Source of the DNA: Flavobacterium arcticum
Lineage (GTDB): Bacteria > Bacteroidota > Bacteroidia > Flavobacteriales > Flavobacteriaceae
Assembly: GCF_003344925.1 (NCBI RefSeq)
Contig: NZ_CP031188.1
Location: 1,114,501 to 1,178,500 of the forward strand
DNA length: 64,000 nt
Direction of reading: 5' to 3'
The notes beneath the pieces were generated by a model. It ran no database searches. It was not told where the DNA came from and worked only from the letters and a program-made list of their open reading frames with translations. The position numbers and the translations under genes were made by a program. Position 1 is the first letter of the stretch. Every line of letters starts with the position of its first letter. Positions 51,251-60,232 of this stretch are shown here, piece by piece.

Positions 51251-51258
51251 TATCTTTG
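51251..51258 (+). promoter_or_regulatory. tex promoter -7 element
   Basis: TATCTTTG matches TAnnTTTG, 19 bp upstream of the tex ATG. Confidence 0.6.
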
Positions 51259-51277
51259 TAAGCTATAATCAGAAAGC

Positions 51278-53401
51278 ATGACAAACATTCAGTATATAGC
51301 GGGCGTGGTAACCGCACCTGTAAAAAGCATAACCGCCACCTTACAACTCCTTAGCGAAGACTGCACCATACCCTTTATAGCCCGTTATCGTAAAGATACC
51401 ACCGGCAACCTCGATGAGGTAGACATAGAGCAAATAGCGAAGCTCAGCCAAGCGTATGAGGCAATTATAAAGCGTAAGGAAGCCATACTAAAAAGCATCG
51501 AAGAGCAAAATGCCCTTACACCCGAATTACAGGATAAAATCAGCACTACTTTCGACCTCACGGAGCTGGAAGACTTGTACCTGCCCTACAAAAAACGCCG
51601 AAAAACCAAAGCCGACACCGCCCGCGAAAACGGACTCGAACCGTTGGCAAAAATAATCATGGCACAAAACGCCGATGACATCGACTATATAGCAGGCAAG
51701 TACCTGAACAGTAACGTTGCTAACGAAGACGACGCATTGCAAGGCGCACGCGACATTATAGCGGAGTGGATAAACGAAAATATGTATATCCGTAAAAGTT
51801 TACGTCGCATTTTTAGTCGCAAAGCAACCATTACTACTAAAGCGGTTAAAACCGCCGACCCTGAAAAGGCACAAAAGTTTTCGCAATACCTCGACTGGAG
51901 CGAGAACCTAACCAAAGCGCCATCGCACCGCTTGTTGGCAATATTACGTGCTGAAGCAGAGGGAATCATCAAATTCAAAATAGAAGTTGATAATGATGAG
52001 GTGCTCGACCTTATGGAGCAGTCAATCATCAAAAAACCGAATGTAGCAACCACAGCACAACTGCAAAAAGCCATAGCCGACAGTTATAAACGCCTGCTTG
52101 CTCCCGCCATTAGTAATGAGGTATTGCAGGAGGCAAAAGCCAAAGCCGATGCAGTGGCAATACAAGTATTCGCCGATAATTTAGGGCAGTTATTGCTCGC
52201 ACCGCCCTTGGGTGAAAAGCGCATTTTGGCTATAGATCCCGGGTATCGTTCGGGGTGTAAAGTAGTATGCCTCGATGAGAAAGGGGACTTGCTGTATAAC
52301 GAAACGATATTTCCGCATCCGCCACAAAAAGAGTCGGCTATAGCCATGAAAAAAATCCGTTCTATGGTCAATGCTTACAAAGTAGAGGCAATATCCATAG
52401 GCAACGGCACCGCAAGCCGCGAAACGGAGCATTTTATTAAAAAAATAGCGTGGGACACACCACCGGAAGTATATATGGTAAGCGAGGCAGGGGCATCGGT
52501 ATATTCTGCATCAAAAATTGCCCGTGCCGAATTCCCGAATTACGATGTAACCGTTAGGGGAGCGGTATCTATTGGGCGCAGGCTCAGCGACCCGCTTGCC
52601 GAACTGGTAAAAATAGAACCCAAAGCCATAGGCGTAGGGCAGTACCAGCATGATGTTGACCAAACCAAGCTAAAAGATGAGCTTGACACGGTAGTGATGC
52701 GTTGCGTAAATGCGGTAGGCGTAAACCTGAATACTGCCAGTGGAGCATTGCTCAGTTATGTATCGGGTATAGGGGAGAAGCTTGCCGAAAATATAGTAAA
52801 CTACCGTAGTGAAAACGGTGCTTTTGAAGATAGAAAGCAACTGAAAAAAGTACCCCGATTGGGCGAAAAAGCCTATCAGCAGGCAGCAGCATTTGTGCGC
52901 ATACCCAATGCTAAAAATCCGCTGGATAATAGCGCGGTGCACCCCGAAGCGTATGCTATTGTCGAAAAAATGGCAAAAGACCTGAAACTGAAAACATCCG
53001 ATTTAGTTTCCAATAAGGAAGCGATTGCTAAAATAAACCCATCAACTTATGCCACCGAAAAAGTGGGTATTTTGGTACTACAAGACATACTAAAAGAGTT
53101 GGAAAAACCGGGACTTGACCCGCGTAAGTCGGCTAAAATGTTTGAGTTCGACCCCAATGTAAAATCGATTACCAACTTGCATACAGGTATGATATTACCG
53201 GGTATTGTGAATAACATTACCAACTTTGGTTGCTTTGTAGATGTCGGTATTAAAGAAAGCGGACTTGTCCATATTTCGCAACTCAAAGAAGGCTTTGTAA
53301 GCGATGTAAACGAAGTAGTAAAGTTACATCAGCACGTTACAGTAAAAGTTATTGAGGTAGATGAAGCGAGGAAACGTGTAGCGTTAAGTATGATTATTTA
53401 A
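51278..53401 (+). CDS. tex: Tex family RNA-binding transcription accessory protein
   Basis: A 707-residue conserved protein. The N-terminal Tex helical region has CTIPFIARYRKDTTGNLDEV. The YqgF/RNase-H-like domain has LAIDPGYRSGCKVVCLDE and ISIGNGTASRETEHFIK. The helix-hairpin-helix part (NTASGALLSYVSGIGEKLAE) and the C-terminal S1 domain (LPGIVNNITNFGCFVDVGIK) complete the order. Tex acts on transcription and RNA; mechanism not settled. Its GC content is clearly higher than that of the accessory genes on both sides. An 83-bp duplicate of its end lies 1567 bp downstream. Confidence 0.96.
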   Translation: MTNIQYIAGVVTAPVKSITATLQLLSEDCTIPFIARYRKDTTGNLDEVDIEQIAKLSQAYEAIIKRKEAILKSIEEQNALTPELQDKISTTFDLTELEDLYLPYKKRRKTKADTARENGLEPLAKIIMAQNADDIDYIAGKYLNSNVANEDDALQGARDIIAEWINENMYIRKSLRRIFSRKATITTKAVKTADPEKAQKFSQYLDWSENLTKAPSHRLLAILRAEAEGIIKFKIEVDNDEVLDLMEQSIIKKPNVATTAQLQKAIADSYKRLLAPAISNEVLQEAKAKADAVAIQVFADNLGQLLLAPPLGEKRILAIDPGYRSGCKVVCLDEKGDLLYNETIFPHPPQKESAIAMKKIRSMVNAYKVEAISIGNGTASRETEHFIKKIAWDTPPEVYMVSEAGASVYSASKIARAEFPNYDVTVRGAVSIGRRLSDPLAELVKIEPKAIGVGQYQHDVDQTKLKDELDTVVMRCVNAVGVNLNTASGALLSYVSGIGEKLAENIVNYRSENGAFEDRKQLKKVPRLGEKAYQQAAAFVRIPNAKNPLDNSAVHPEAYAIVEKMAKDLKLKTSDLVSNKEAIAKINPSTYATEKVGILVLQDILKELEKPGLDPRKSAKMFEFDPNVKSITNLHTGMILPGIVNNITNFGCFVDVGIKESGLVHISQLKEGFVSDVNEVVKLHQHVTVKVIEVDEARKRVALSMII

Positions 53402-53421
53402 ATATAAATAAATGTCTAATT

Positions 53422-54885
53422 ATGAAAAAATTATTTATTGTATCATTGTTTATAATGTATACAGGGGTTAAAGCTCAAAATTTGTTTCCGGTAAAACTTG
53501 AAAATTGTAATACTGAATATTTTTGTTTGGATTGTGGAGATATAAAAGCCTCATATGATGAGGCTAAGTTTGAGAAGATGTTAAAGAGGCTAAATAAGTC
53601 GCTTGACCTAAAGGACGCCAAAGGGGGAGTAATGTTCCAAATACTTATTGATACTAAAGGAAGAGGATGTACATTAAGTCATACAGATATGGGTAAAAGT
53701 TATATATCAAAAGAAATTATAAAGGAATTAAATAATTTTAAAGGTTGGAAACCCGCATATAATAAAGATGGGATAAAAGATAAAGTATCAATAAATATGC
53801 GTTTTACCATTCAGGATAACCATATTACAGGAAAAATAGAGCGTGTTGATACTGATGCTTTTGGAAAATCATTTGACAGACCTGTAGATCCTGAAATTTA
53901 TAACGACCATTATACTTATACCAATGAGAATTTAAAAAACTATAGCTTTACTATATGGAATTCTTCAAACTCATCTTTACCTGATAATAGTGTAAATCAT
54001 ATAGCTGCAGACTCAAAAGGTAATATATGGGCTATCGCTGATAGTGAACTACTCTACTTAAGCGGAAATGAGATACAATTAGCACCTGAAAATACTACTG
54101 AAGAAGAGATTAAAAAGCGAAAATATTTTGCTTTGGGTATTGATGATAATGACAGGGTATGGACAGATGGTGTCTCTGCAATATTTAGTCTTGAAAATGA
54201 TGAATGGAGAAAATATAAAGAAGATGAAATAGGTATTCCTGATGCTTATGGTTTTGTGAACAACCCATCTTCCGATGAGTTTTTTATTTGTTCCAAAACA
54301 GGATTAGTTATAAAAACCAACGAAGGGTTTAAAATGATTACAAAATCAAAAATTAAAGAATTTCCTTCTGATAGAGTTGACTTTGCAAAGCGAGATTCTA
54401 AAAACAGGTTATGGATAGGAACATTTGATGGGTCTGTAATGATAGATGAAAATAGCAAAGCAACAAGCTTTAATGATACTAAAGAAATGCTAAAAGGTTA
54501 CTGTATTACCTCTATGGATGAAGATGATGAAGGTAATTTATATTTTGGTCTTTATGAGCTTAATCCTAAAGATCGTAAACAAGCAAATAGAAATGAGGGT
54601 ATTGCTATTTTCCATAATAATGGTACTTGGGAACACTTTACTACTAAAAATTCAGGAATGCCTTTTAATCATACTACTCGTGTGTTGTTTGACAAAAGAG
54701 AAAAAATTTTATGGGTTTCAACTGACAGAGCCGGATTAGTACGCTATGACCTGAATGGCAACTGGGAAAACTATCATAACCTAAACTCTCATATACCAAC
54801 ATCTTATATTGCAGATATGTGTTTTGATAAAGAAGGAAATCTGTATTTAGCTACTCGACAAGGTATTGTTAAAGTAGAGAAGTAG
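53422..54885 (+). CDS. secreted protein with TonB-C-like domain and beta-propeller repeats
   Basis: A 487-residue protein with signal peptide (FIVSLFIMYTGVKAQN). Residues about 35-130 resemble a TonB C-terminal fold (GVMFQILIDTKGRGCTLSH, KGWKPAYNKDGIKDKVSINM) without a membrane anchor. The rest is a two-component-regulator-type propeller: blades NHIAADSKGNIWAIADSE, IDDNDRVWTDGVSAIF, KRDSKNRLWIGTFDGSVMI, DDEGNLYFGLYE, EKILWVSTDRAGLVRYDLNG and DKEGNLYLATRQGIVKVE. No kinase follows. It begins 21 bp after tex and its stop codon lies within the duplicated tex end, so it was inserted between tex and that copy. Role unknown; probably periplasmic. Confidence 0.8.
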   Translation: MKKLFIVSLFIMYTGVKAQNLFPVKLENCNTEYFCLDCGDIKASYDEAKFEKMLKRLNKSLDLKDAKGGVMFQILIDTKGRGCTLSHTDMGKSYISKEIIKELNNFKGWKPAYNKDGIKDKVSINMRFTIQDNHITGKIERVDTDAFGKSFDRPVDPEIYNDHYTYTNENLKNYSFTIWNSSNSSLPDNSVNHIAADSKGNIWAIADSELLYLSGNEIQLAPENTTEEEIKKRKYFALGIDDNDRVWTDGVSAIFSLENDEWRKYKEDEIGIPDAYGFVNNPSSDEFFICSKTGLVIKTNEGFKMITKSKIKEFPSDRVDFAKRDSKNRLWIGTFDGSVMIDENSKATSFNDTKEMLKGYCITSMDEDDEGNLYFGLYELNPKDRKQANRNEGIAIFHNNGTWEHFTTKNSGMPFNHTTRVLFDKREKILWVSTDRAGLVRYDLNGNWENYHNLNSHIPTSYIADMCFDKEGNLYLATRQGIVKVEK

Positions 54886-54968
54886 TAAAACTACATCAGC
54901 ACGTTACAGTAAAAGTTATTGAGGTAGATGAAGCGAGGAAACGCGTAGCGTTGAGTATGATACTGTAG
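54879..54968 (+). pseudogene. duplicated 3' end of tex
   Basis: Bases 54879-54961 match tex 53312-53394 at 79 of 83 positions. The frame is intact from a Val-Val-Lys-Leu start to ALSMIL and stop (54966-54968). All four differences within the block are synonymous (AAG/AAA, TTA/CTA, CGT/CGC, TTA/TTG); just after it the final codons differ (ATT ATT TAA against ATA CTG TAG). There is no start codon or gene body, so it is only a tail remnant. It begins inside the last codons of the propeller gene. Confidence 0.9.
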
Positions 54969-54990
54969 TTACGGGTTACGTGTCATTACT

Positions 54991-55029
54991 TCGTCATTGC
55001 GAGCGTAATGAAATGGAGCGTGGCAATCT
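54991..55029. repeat. REP-like intergenic element
   Basis: The stretch starts TCGTCATTGCGAGCGTAATG and ends GGAGCGTGGCAATCT; GATTGCCA/CGTCATTGCGAG wording is typical for dispersed intergenic repeats in many bacteria. It lies between the tex relic and a minus-strand accessory gene. Confidence 0.6.
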
Positions 55030-55069
55030 TTATGGATTGTTATTAAGATAACTTAGATGATAGTAGTAT

Positions 55070-55612
55070 TTATGAAACCCATCTCATTTGATAATTTATA
55101 ATTTTCCAGAATCCATCTATTTTTTCTAAAAAGAATATTCCACCACTACCACAAAGCCCCCCGCAAACATATGCTCCATAAACTACGGCTTTTTTATTAT
55201 CAACTGAGATTAATGGATAGGAAATAAAAGCTATAGGGCGTTTTTTTCTATTATTTTCGAGCTTTTTATTAGTGTATTTATTTATTCTTTTATTATCAGT
55301 TTTATTTATGTTATTATCTAAATTTAGATAAAAGGGTAATTTAAAATATTTTTTCGCATAATCCAGATTGTATGCTAATGTATCAACATAAAATTCATTT
55401 AATCTTTCATCATCAAGGTTTTCAATTTCAAAGAAATATCTTCTTTCTATGTCGGATAATAGGTTAGTATTCTTAAACCTATTGTAAATATAGGTGCTGT
55501 CAGGGTTATATTCCTGTATGACAAGACTGATTATCTGAGAAACATCTTCTTTTGTCTGGCTTGATACAAAACAAGATATTAATATAAAAATTGATGTAAG
55601 TATTGTTTTCAA
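55070..55612 (-). CDS. hypothetical secreted protein
   Basis: A 180-residue protein of unknown family with a signal peptide (LTSIFILISCFVSSQTK; the ISCFVSS part could also be a lipobox). The body is rich in Asn, Tyr and Lys (NKTDNKRINKYTNKKLENNR), strongly AT-biased, and ends in beta-type segments (KKAVVYGAYVCGGLCGSGGI, FFLEKIDGFWKIINYQ) that resemble the end of NTF2-like or lysozyme-inhibitor-like secreted proteins. It lies between the tex relic and the tatA terminator and fits the accessory zone. Confidence 0.72.
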   Translation of the reverse strand: MKTILTSIFILISCFVSSQTKEDVSQIISLVIQEYNPDSTYIYNRFKNTNLLSDIERRYFFEIENLDDERLNEFYVDTLAYNLDYAKKYFKLPFYLNLDNNINKTDNKRINKYTNKKLENNRKKRPIAFISYPLISVDNKKAVVYGAYVCGGLCGSGGIFFLEKIDGFWKIINYQMRWVS

Positions 55613-55650
55613 GATAGAATAATTATATATGTAAAACTAAAAATAATAAA

Positions 55651-55677
55651 AAACCCCATAGCATTGCTACAGGGTTT
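55651..55677 (-). terminator. tatA terminator
   Basis: AAACCC and TAGC pair with GCTA and GGGTTT around an ATT loop, with one internal mismatch zone and a T-run on the minus strand, 24 bp after the tatA stop. Confidence 0.75.
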
Positions 55678-55700
55678 ATTTATATAACCAAAAGTAGTTA

Positions 55701-55910
55701 TTATAGTTTATTCTCTTCTTGTTGTTTTTTAGATGTTTGGTGTGGCTGATCGTCGTCTTTTGCTGCATTTTTAAATTCCTTAATACCAGACCCAAGTCCT
55801 TTCATTAATTCAGGAATTTTCTTTCCTCCAAACAACAATACAATTAGTACTACCACTACAGCTATTTGCCATGGTCCTACTATTCCTAAAAAAAATGCTA
55901 ATGCGTTCAT
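55701..55910 (-). CDS. tatA: Sec-independent protein translocase subunit TatA
   Basis: A 69-residue protein of the twin-arginine translocase that exports folded proteins. The pattern is complete: short N-terminus, one membrane helix (GPWQIAVVVVLIVLLFGGKK), the hinge FGGKKIPELMKGLGSGIKEF forming the amphipathic helix, and an acidic/polar tail. tatC is not adjacent. The promoter -7 element TAACTTTG lies on the minus strand at 55933-55940. Confidence 0.95.
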   Translation of the reverse strand: MNALAFFLGIVGPWQIAVVVVLIVLLFGGKKIPELMKGLGSGIKEFKNAAKDDDQPHQTSKKQQEENKL

Positions 55911-55932
55911 AATAGTAAAATATATTTCGATG

Positions 55933-55940
55933 CAAAGTTA
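55933..55940 (-). promoter_or_regulatory. tatA promoter -7 element
   Basis: On the minus strand TAACTTTG matches TAnnTTTG, 22 bp upstream of the tatA ATG. Confidence 0.6.
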
Positions 55941-56065
55941 ATGATAAATTTATTACAATAATTATTTACAACAATTATTTGGATATGGTTTACGTTAAAT
56001 AAAATAAAAGTTAATGACCAATTGCTTTTCGTGCAGATACCATTTCATTCTCCTGCAGAGATTAG

Positions 56066-56073
56066 TATATTTG
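56066..56073 (+). promoter_or_regulatory. promoter -7 element for the M23 peptidase operon
   Basis: TATATTTG matches TAnnTTTG, 17 bp upstream of the M23 gene ATG. Confidence 0.55.
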
Positions 56074-56090
56074 TCAATTAAACTGTTACA

Positions 56091-56960
56091 ATGGCAAAGA
56101 AGAGGCTAAAAAGACAGGTAATCAAAAAAAAGCTGTTCAACAAGAGCCGTTTGGTTATACTGGACGAGGACAACTTTGAGGAAAAATTTTCTCTCAAACT
56201 CAATCTTATGAATGTGTTTGTAGTGATAACACTTGTTAGTATTGTAATGATAACACTTACAACCTACATTATTGCATTTACACCACTACGCGAATACATA
56301 CCAGGATATAATTCTACTCAGCTTAAAAGAGAAGCAGCTCAAAATGTTATAAAGGTCGATTCGTTACGCCAAGAACTAGAAGCTAATACAGCATATATGG
56401 CTTCAATAAAAAAAGTGCTTACAGGCGATTTAGAAATGACTAAACTAAGTCGTGACTCTATATATGTACCTGAGCATAAAGAAATGCCACATATAGACGT
56501 AAATCCATCTGAAGCGGAAGCAAAACTAATAGAAGAAGTAGCGCTAGAGGATAAATATAATTTATTTGAAGAAGCACAAACGCGTGTTGGGTTTGTATTA
56601 TTTTCTCCTGCAAAAGGACATATTACAGAGCCTTATAATTCTAAAAATAAACATTTTGCTGTAGATATTGCTTTGGCAAAAGATACACCCATAAAATCGG
56701 TTGCTGCGGGTACGGTGCTTTTTGCCGACTGGACACCTACTAACGGCAATGTTATTATAGTACGCCATAACGATGGTATTATATCGGTATATAAACACGC
56801 TGCTTCGTTAACTAAAGAGCAGGGCGATGTAGTACGTTCGGGCGAGGTTATAGCGCTTGCAGGCTCTACAGGAAAGCACTCTACAGGTGTACACTTGCAT
56901 TTTGAGTTATGGAAAGATGGCTACCCGATAAACCCAACACAGTATATAGACTTTGAATAA
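56091..56960 (+). CDS. M23 family metallopeptidase (LytM type)
   Basis: A 289-residue membrane-anchored peptidoglycan peptidase or its regulator. A basic cytoplasmic start is followed by one membrane helix (NVFVVITLVSIVMITLTTYI), a short coiled coil, and the LytM domain at about residues 165-285. Zinc ligands are in KHFAVDIALAKDTPI (HxxxD) and TGVHLHFELWKDGYP (HxH), so the active site looks complete. It cleaves or senses wall cross-links in the periplasm. It ends 6 bp before the GH3-like gene, so the two form an operon. Confidence 0.93.
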   Translation: MAKKRLKRQVIKKKLFNKSRLVILDEDNFEEKFSLKLNLMNVFVVITLVSIVMITLTTYIIAFTPLREYIPGYNSTQLKREAAQNVIKVDSLRQELEANTAYMASIKKVLTGDLEMTKLSRDSIYVPEHKEMPHIDVNPSEAEAKLIEEVALEDKYNLFEEAQTRVGFVLFSPAKGHITEPYNSKNKHFAVDIALAKDTPIKSVAAGTVLFADWTPTNGNVIIVRHNDGIISVYKHAASLTKEQGDVVRSGEVIALAGSTGKHSTGVHLHFELWKDGYPINPTQYIDFE

Positions 56961-56966
56961 CAATTT

Positions 56967-58448
56967 ATGTCATTAAAATCATTTGCCGCAAAAATATTCG
57001 CGCACAAGGTGTATAACGATACACAAAAATGGGCAAATAACCCTGTAGCAACCCAGCAAAAGGTTTTCGAACAGTTGTTGGCAAAAGCTAAGGATACAGT
57101 TTTTGGTAAAGACCATGATTTTAATGCTATATATACCCATACCGATTTTACAGCTCGTGTACCTGTACGCGATTACGAAGATTTAAAACCCTATGTAGAA
57201 CGTGTTGTAAAAGGCGAAGCTGATGTGCTATGGGTAGGTAAACCTATTTATTTTGCCAAAACATCGGGTACAACATCGGGGGCTAAATATATACCACTCA
57301 CAAAGGAGTCGATGCCTTACCATATAGAGGCAGCGCGTAATGCTATATTACTCTACGTACACGAAACGGGGAAAGCCGATTTTGTAGACGGTAAAATGAT
57401 ATTTTTGCAAGGTAGCCCCATACTAGAAGAGAAAAACGGAATTAAGTTCGGTAGGCTTAGTGGTATTGTAGCGCATTATGTACCCGCTTACCTGCAACGT
57501 AACCGAATGCCAAGTTGGGAAACCAACACGATAGACGATTGGGAAACCAAAGTAGATGCAATAGTAGCCGAAACCTTTAACGAGGATATGAGCGTAATAT
57601 CGGGCATACCATCTTGGGTGCAAATGTATTTTGAACGCTTACAGCAAAAAGGCAATAAAAAAGTAGGCGATATTTTTAAAAACTTTAGTCTGTTTATATA
57701 CGGAGGAGTTAACTACGAACCCTACCGCGCTAAGTTTGAAAACCTCATTGGGCGCAAAGTAGATAGTATAGAACTTTTTCCTGCATCCGAAGGTTTTTTT
57801 GCCTATCAGGATAAACAAGGCGAAAAAGGGATGCTGCTGCTGCTCAACTCGGGTATTTTTTATGAGTTTATAAAATCGGATGAGTTTTTTACTGAAAATC
57901 CGAAACGTTATACTATAGGCGAAGTAGAACAAGGTGTAAATTATGTTTTGATTATTTCTACCAATGCAGGTTTATGGGCATACAATACTGGCGATACTGT
58001 AGCGTTTACTTCACTGCAGCCGTATAGGGTTATTGTTACAGGCAGGATAAAACATTATATATCGGCGTTTGGCGAGCATGTTATTGGTAAAGAAGTAGAG
58101 AGTGCACTTAACCAAGCGATGGAGGGTACAGATGTGCGCGTAAATGAGTTTACCGTAGCCCCTCAAATAAACCCCGATAGCGGATTGCCTTACCACGAAT
58201 GGTTTATAGAATTTGAAAATGAACCGCAGGATATAAATACTTTTGCCTTAGCTATAGATAAAGCGATGCGTAAGCAAAATTTATATTATGATGACCTGAT
58301 AGGGGGTAATATACTCCGCACAGTAGTAGTTACTAAAGTGAGCAAGAATGGTTTTCAGGAATACATGAAATCTATTGGTAAGTTGGGTGGTCAAAACAAG
58401 CTACCTCGACTAAGTAACGATAGGAAAATAGCCGATGTATTAAGGTAA
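56967..58448 (+). CDS. GH3 auxin-responsive promoter family protein (acyl-adenylating type)
   Basis: A 493-residue protein related to plant GH3 amido synthetases, a branch of adenylate-forming enzymes. Nucleotide-binding segments are FAKTSGTTSGAKYIPLT, SLFIYGGVNYEPYRAKFENL, ELFPASEGFFAYQD and AYNTGDTVAFTSLQPYRVIV followed by TGRIKHYISAFGEHVIG. In plants GH3 joins amino acids to hormones; the bacterial substrate is not known. It is common in Bacteroidota, frequently after an M23 peptidase gene as here. Confidence 0.92.
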   Translation: MSLKSFAAKIFAHKVYNDTQKWANNPVATQQKVFEQLLAKAKDTVFGKDHDFNAIYTHTDFTARVPVRDYEDLKPYVERVVKGEADVLWVGKPIYFAKTSGTTSGAKYIPLTKESMPYHIEAARNAILLYVHETGKADFVDGKMIFLQGSPILEEKNGIKFGRLSGIVAHYVPAYLQRNRMPSWETNTIDDWETKVDAIVAETFNEDMSVISGIPSWVQMYFERLQQKGNKKVGDIFKNFSLFIYGGVNYEPYRAKFENLIGRKVDSIELFPASEGFFAYQDKQGEKGMLLLLNSGIFYEFIKSDEFFTENPKRYTIGEVEQGVNYVLIISTNAGLWAYNTGDTVAFTSLQPYRVIVTGRIKHYISAFGEHVIGKEVESALNQAMEGTDVRVNEFTVAPQINPDSGLPYHEWFIEFENEPQDINTFALAIDKAMRKQNLYYDDLIGGNILRTVVVTKVSKNGFQEYMKSIGKLGGQNKLPRLSNDRKIADVLR

Positions 58449-58513
58449 GGTAAAACGTACCAATAAGTAATAGCGACACAGGTATTACTTTAATCAACTA
58501 AAATAAAAAATCC

Positions 58514-58521
58514 TACATTTG
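58514..58521 (+). promoter_or_regulatory. promoter -7 element for the DUF6909-like gene
   Basis: TACATTTG matches TAnnTTTG and ends on the first base of an in-frame GTG, which speaks against GTG 58521 as the start. Confidence 0.6.
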
Positions 58522-58541
58522 TGGGTAAAATAAGAAAAAGA

Positions 58542-60227
58542 ATGAGCAGTACTAAAAATATATCACGCACAAGAGCACAAGAATCTTCTGCGGCAATAGA
58601 GCGACTTTACATAACTATGCGCCACCTTTTTAACCGTGGTTTTTATAAACCAATGGGTGTATCTGGCGAAACACTTAGAGAAGCATTATTGCAACTTCGC
58701 CCTGAGATATATGGTTCTATAGCTGATGAAAAAGCAGAGCTTAATGGATTGTTATATGTTATAGAGCGTTTGCCTATAGGTATAGAAGAATGTCGATTTG
58801 TTAACCTCACGTCAGATGAAGGCTATTCTAAATCACATTTTCAAACAATAGTACCACCTAAAAGGCGACGAAACTGTTATCGTATAGACGAAGAGCAGAT
58901 GAATGTAGATATTACACGAGGACGGTCGGATATATATGATATACTTACGCACCTTACCTTTATATTTATAGAATCGCACAAAATAAGAACCCGTGTATTA
59001 ATAGACGAATCGGGCGAGGTAACTCGCGATTGGCAAAAGCTAGAGCAGGTAATACTGCAAAACAAAAAACTAAATCTTGTAGAGCGCGAGATAGCGATAT
59101 CGCACGTGTCTAATATACTCGGGCGCACCTTTGCAGAGGTTACCGATATTTATGATTCTTTTGGTAATGCTAATGTGCCAGATAGATTTTTGCACGTAGT
59201 TTATTGGTTAGGAAAACTAGCTATAGACGAGGCTTTGGGCGGACCAAAACGCACCATAACTTTTAGCCCTATATTACGCGAAAGATTAGGGCACCATATA
59301 CATGGTGAAATATGGGCAGATAATATAAAGGCGGTACTAAAGCAAAACGGACTACTAGAAAGACCTATACACATTATAAGTGCTAATATGCACAGTGTTA
59401 TGAACTCTATATTTGCACCCCATGTACTTAAAGCAAAGTATAAAGACACGTCAGATTTTACGATATATGAAGAACTAAGCAAGTCGGGTAATACTGATAG
59501 GGACAAAGTAGAAAAATTTGCGCTTAAAAACGGTATGATTGCTATGCCCGATGCATCAGGTACTAATATAGATGTACAAATATTTGACTCGGCAAAGATT
59601 GATTTTTCAAAGTCAGCATTTCCATCAGCACAGTTAGCAGAAGATAAACCCGTTATTATTGTAATGGATTATGCTTTTGGTGAGCAGGCTTATGAAACTA
59701 TAGACGAGTTATTGAAACCTTATAAAGAAGATGCTGCTAAAACCTTACTTAATGTAGCGTCGGTTTCTATAATGGGTAAAGCAGGTATCTTAGAAGGTAA
59801 TAAAGGCGACATCATGATACCTTCGGCACATATAAATGAAGGTACAGGCGATAACTACCCTTTTGAAAATGAATTAAATGCCGAAATGTTTGATGGTGGA
59901 GGTATACCAGTATATAGTGGCTCTATGGTAACAGTATTAGGTACTTCGCTTCAAAATAAAGACTTACTTAAATTCTTCCACGAATCTACTTGGGGCGTTA
60001 TAGGGCTAGAGATGGAAGGTGCTTATTATCAAAAAGCCATACAATCGGCATCCAAAATCAGAAAAAGTATAAACCCCGATGTAAAAGTACGTTATGCTTA
60101 CTATGCATCAGATAATCCACTAGAAACGGGCAGTACGTTGGCTTCGGGCGGATTGGGTACTACAGGTGTAAAACCTACCTACTTAATAACAATAAAAATT
60201 TTAGAACAACTTTTTAACTGTAAATAA
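58542..60227 (+). CDS. DUF6909 family protein
   Basis: A 561-residue cytoplasmic protein from the chosen ATG at 58542; a GTG at 58521 overlaps the promoter and is rejected. The N-terminus is SSTKNISRTRAQESSAAIER with YITMRHLFNRGFYKPMGVSG, and the body ends in a phosphorylase-like region: KPVIIVMDYAFGEQAYETID, GKAGILEGNKGDIMIPSAHI and GVIGLEMEGAYYQKAIQ. The MEGAY segment and its setting recall nucleoside-phosphorylase-like folds (MEAAA and similar). From memory this matches DUF6909 of flavobacteria; function not established. It begins a plus-strand run toward the rfb genes. Confidence 0.8.
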   Translation: MSSTKNISRTRAQESSAAIERLYITMRHLFNRGFYKPMGVSGETLREALLQLRPEIYGSIADEKAELNGLLYVIERLPIGIEECRFVNLTSDEGYSKSHFQTIVPPKRRRNCYRIDEEQMNVDITRGRSDIYDILTHLTFIFIESHKIRTRVLIDESGEVTRDWQKLEQVILQNKKLNLVEREIAISHVSNILGRTFAEVTDIYDSFGNANVPDRFLHVVYWLGKLAIDEALGGPKRTITFSPILRERLGHHIHGEIWADNIKAVLKQNGLLERPIHIISANMHSVMNSIFAPHVLKAKYKDTSDFTIYEELSKSGNTDRDKVEKFALKNGMIAMPDASGTNIDVQIFDSAKIDFSKSAFPSAQLAEDKPVIIVMDYAFGEQAYETIDELLKPYKEDAAKTLLNVASVSIMGKAGILEGNKGDIMIPSAHINEGTGDNYPFENELNAEMFDGGGIPVYSGSMVTVLGTSLQNKDLLKFFHESTWGVIGLEMEGAYYQKAIQSASKIRKSINPDVKVRYAYYASDNPLETGSTLASGGLGTTGVKPTYLITIKILEQLFNCK

Positions 60228-60232
60228 AACCA

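Noticed and set aside
58521..58541. GTG start extending the DUF6909-like protein
   Set aside because: The GTG overlaps the TACATTTG promoter element and cannot be within the transcript; the ATG at 58542 is used.
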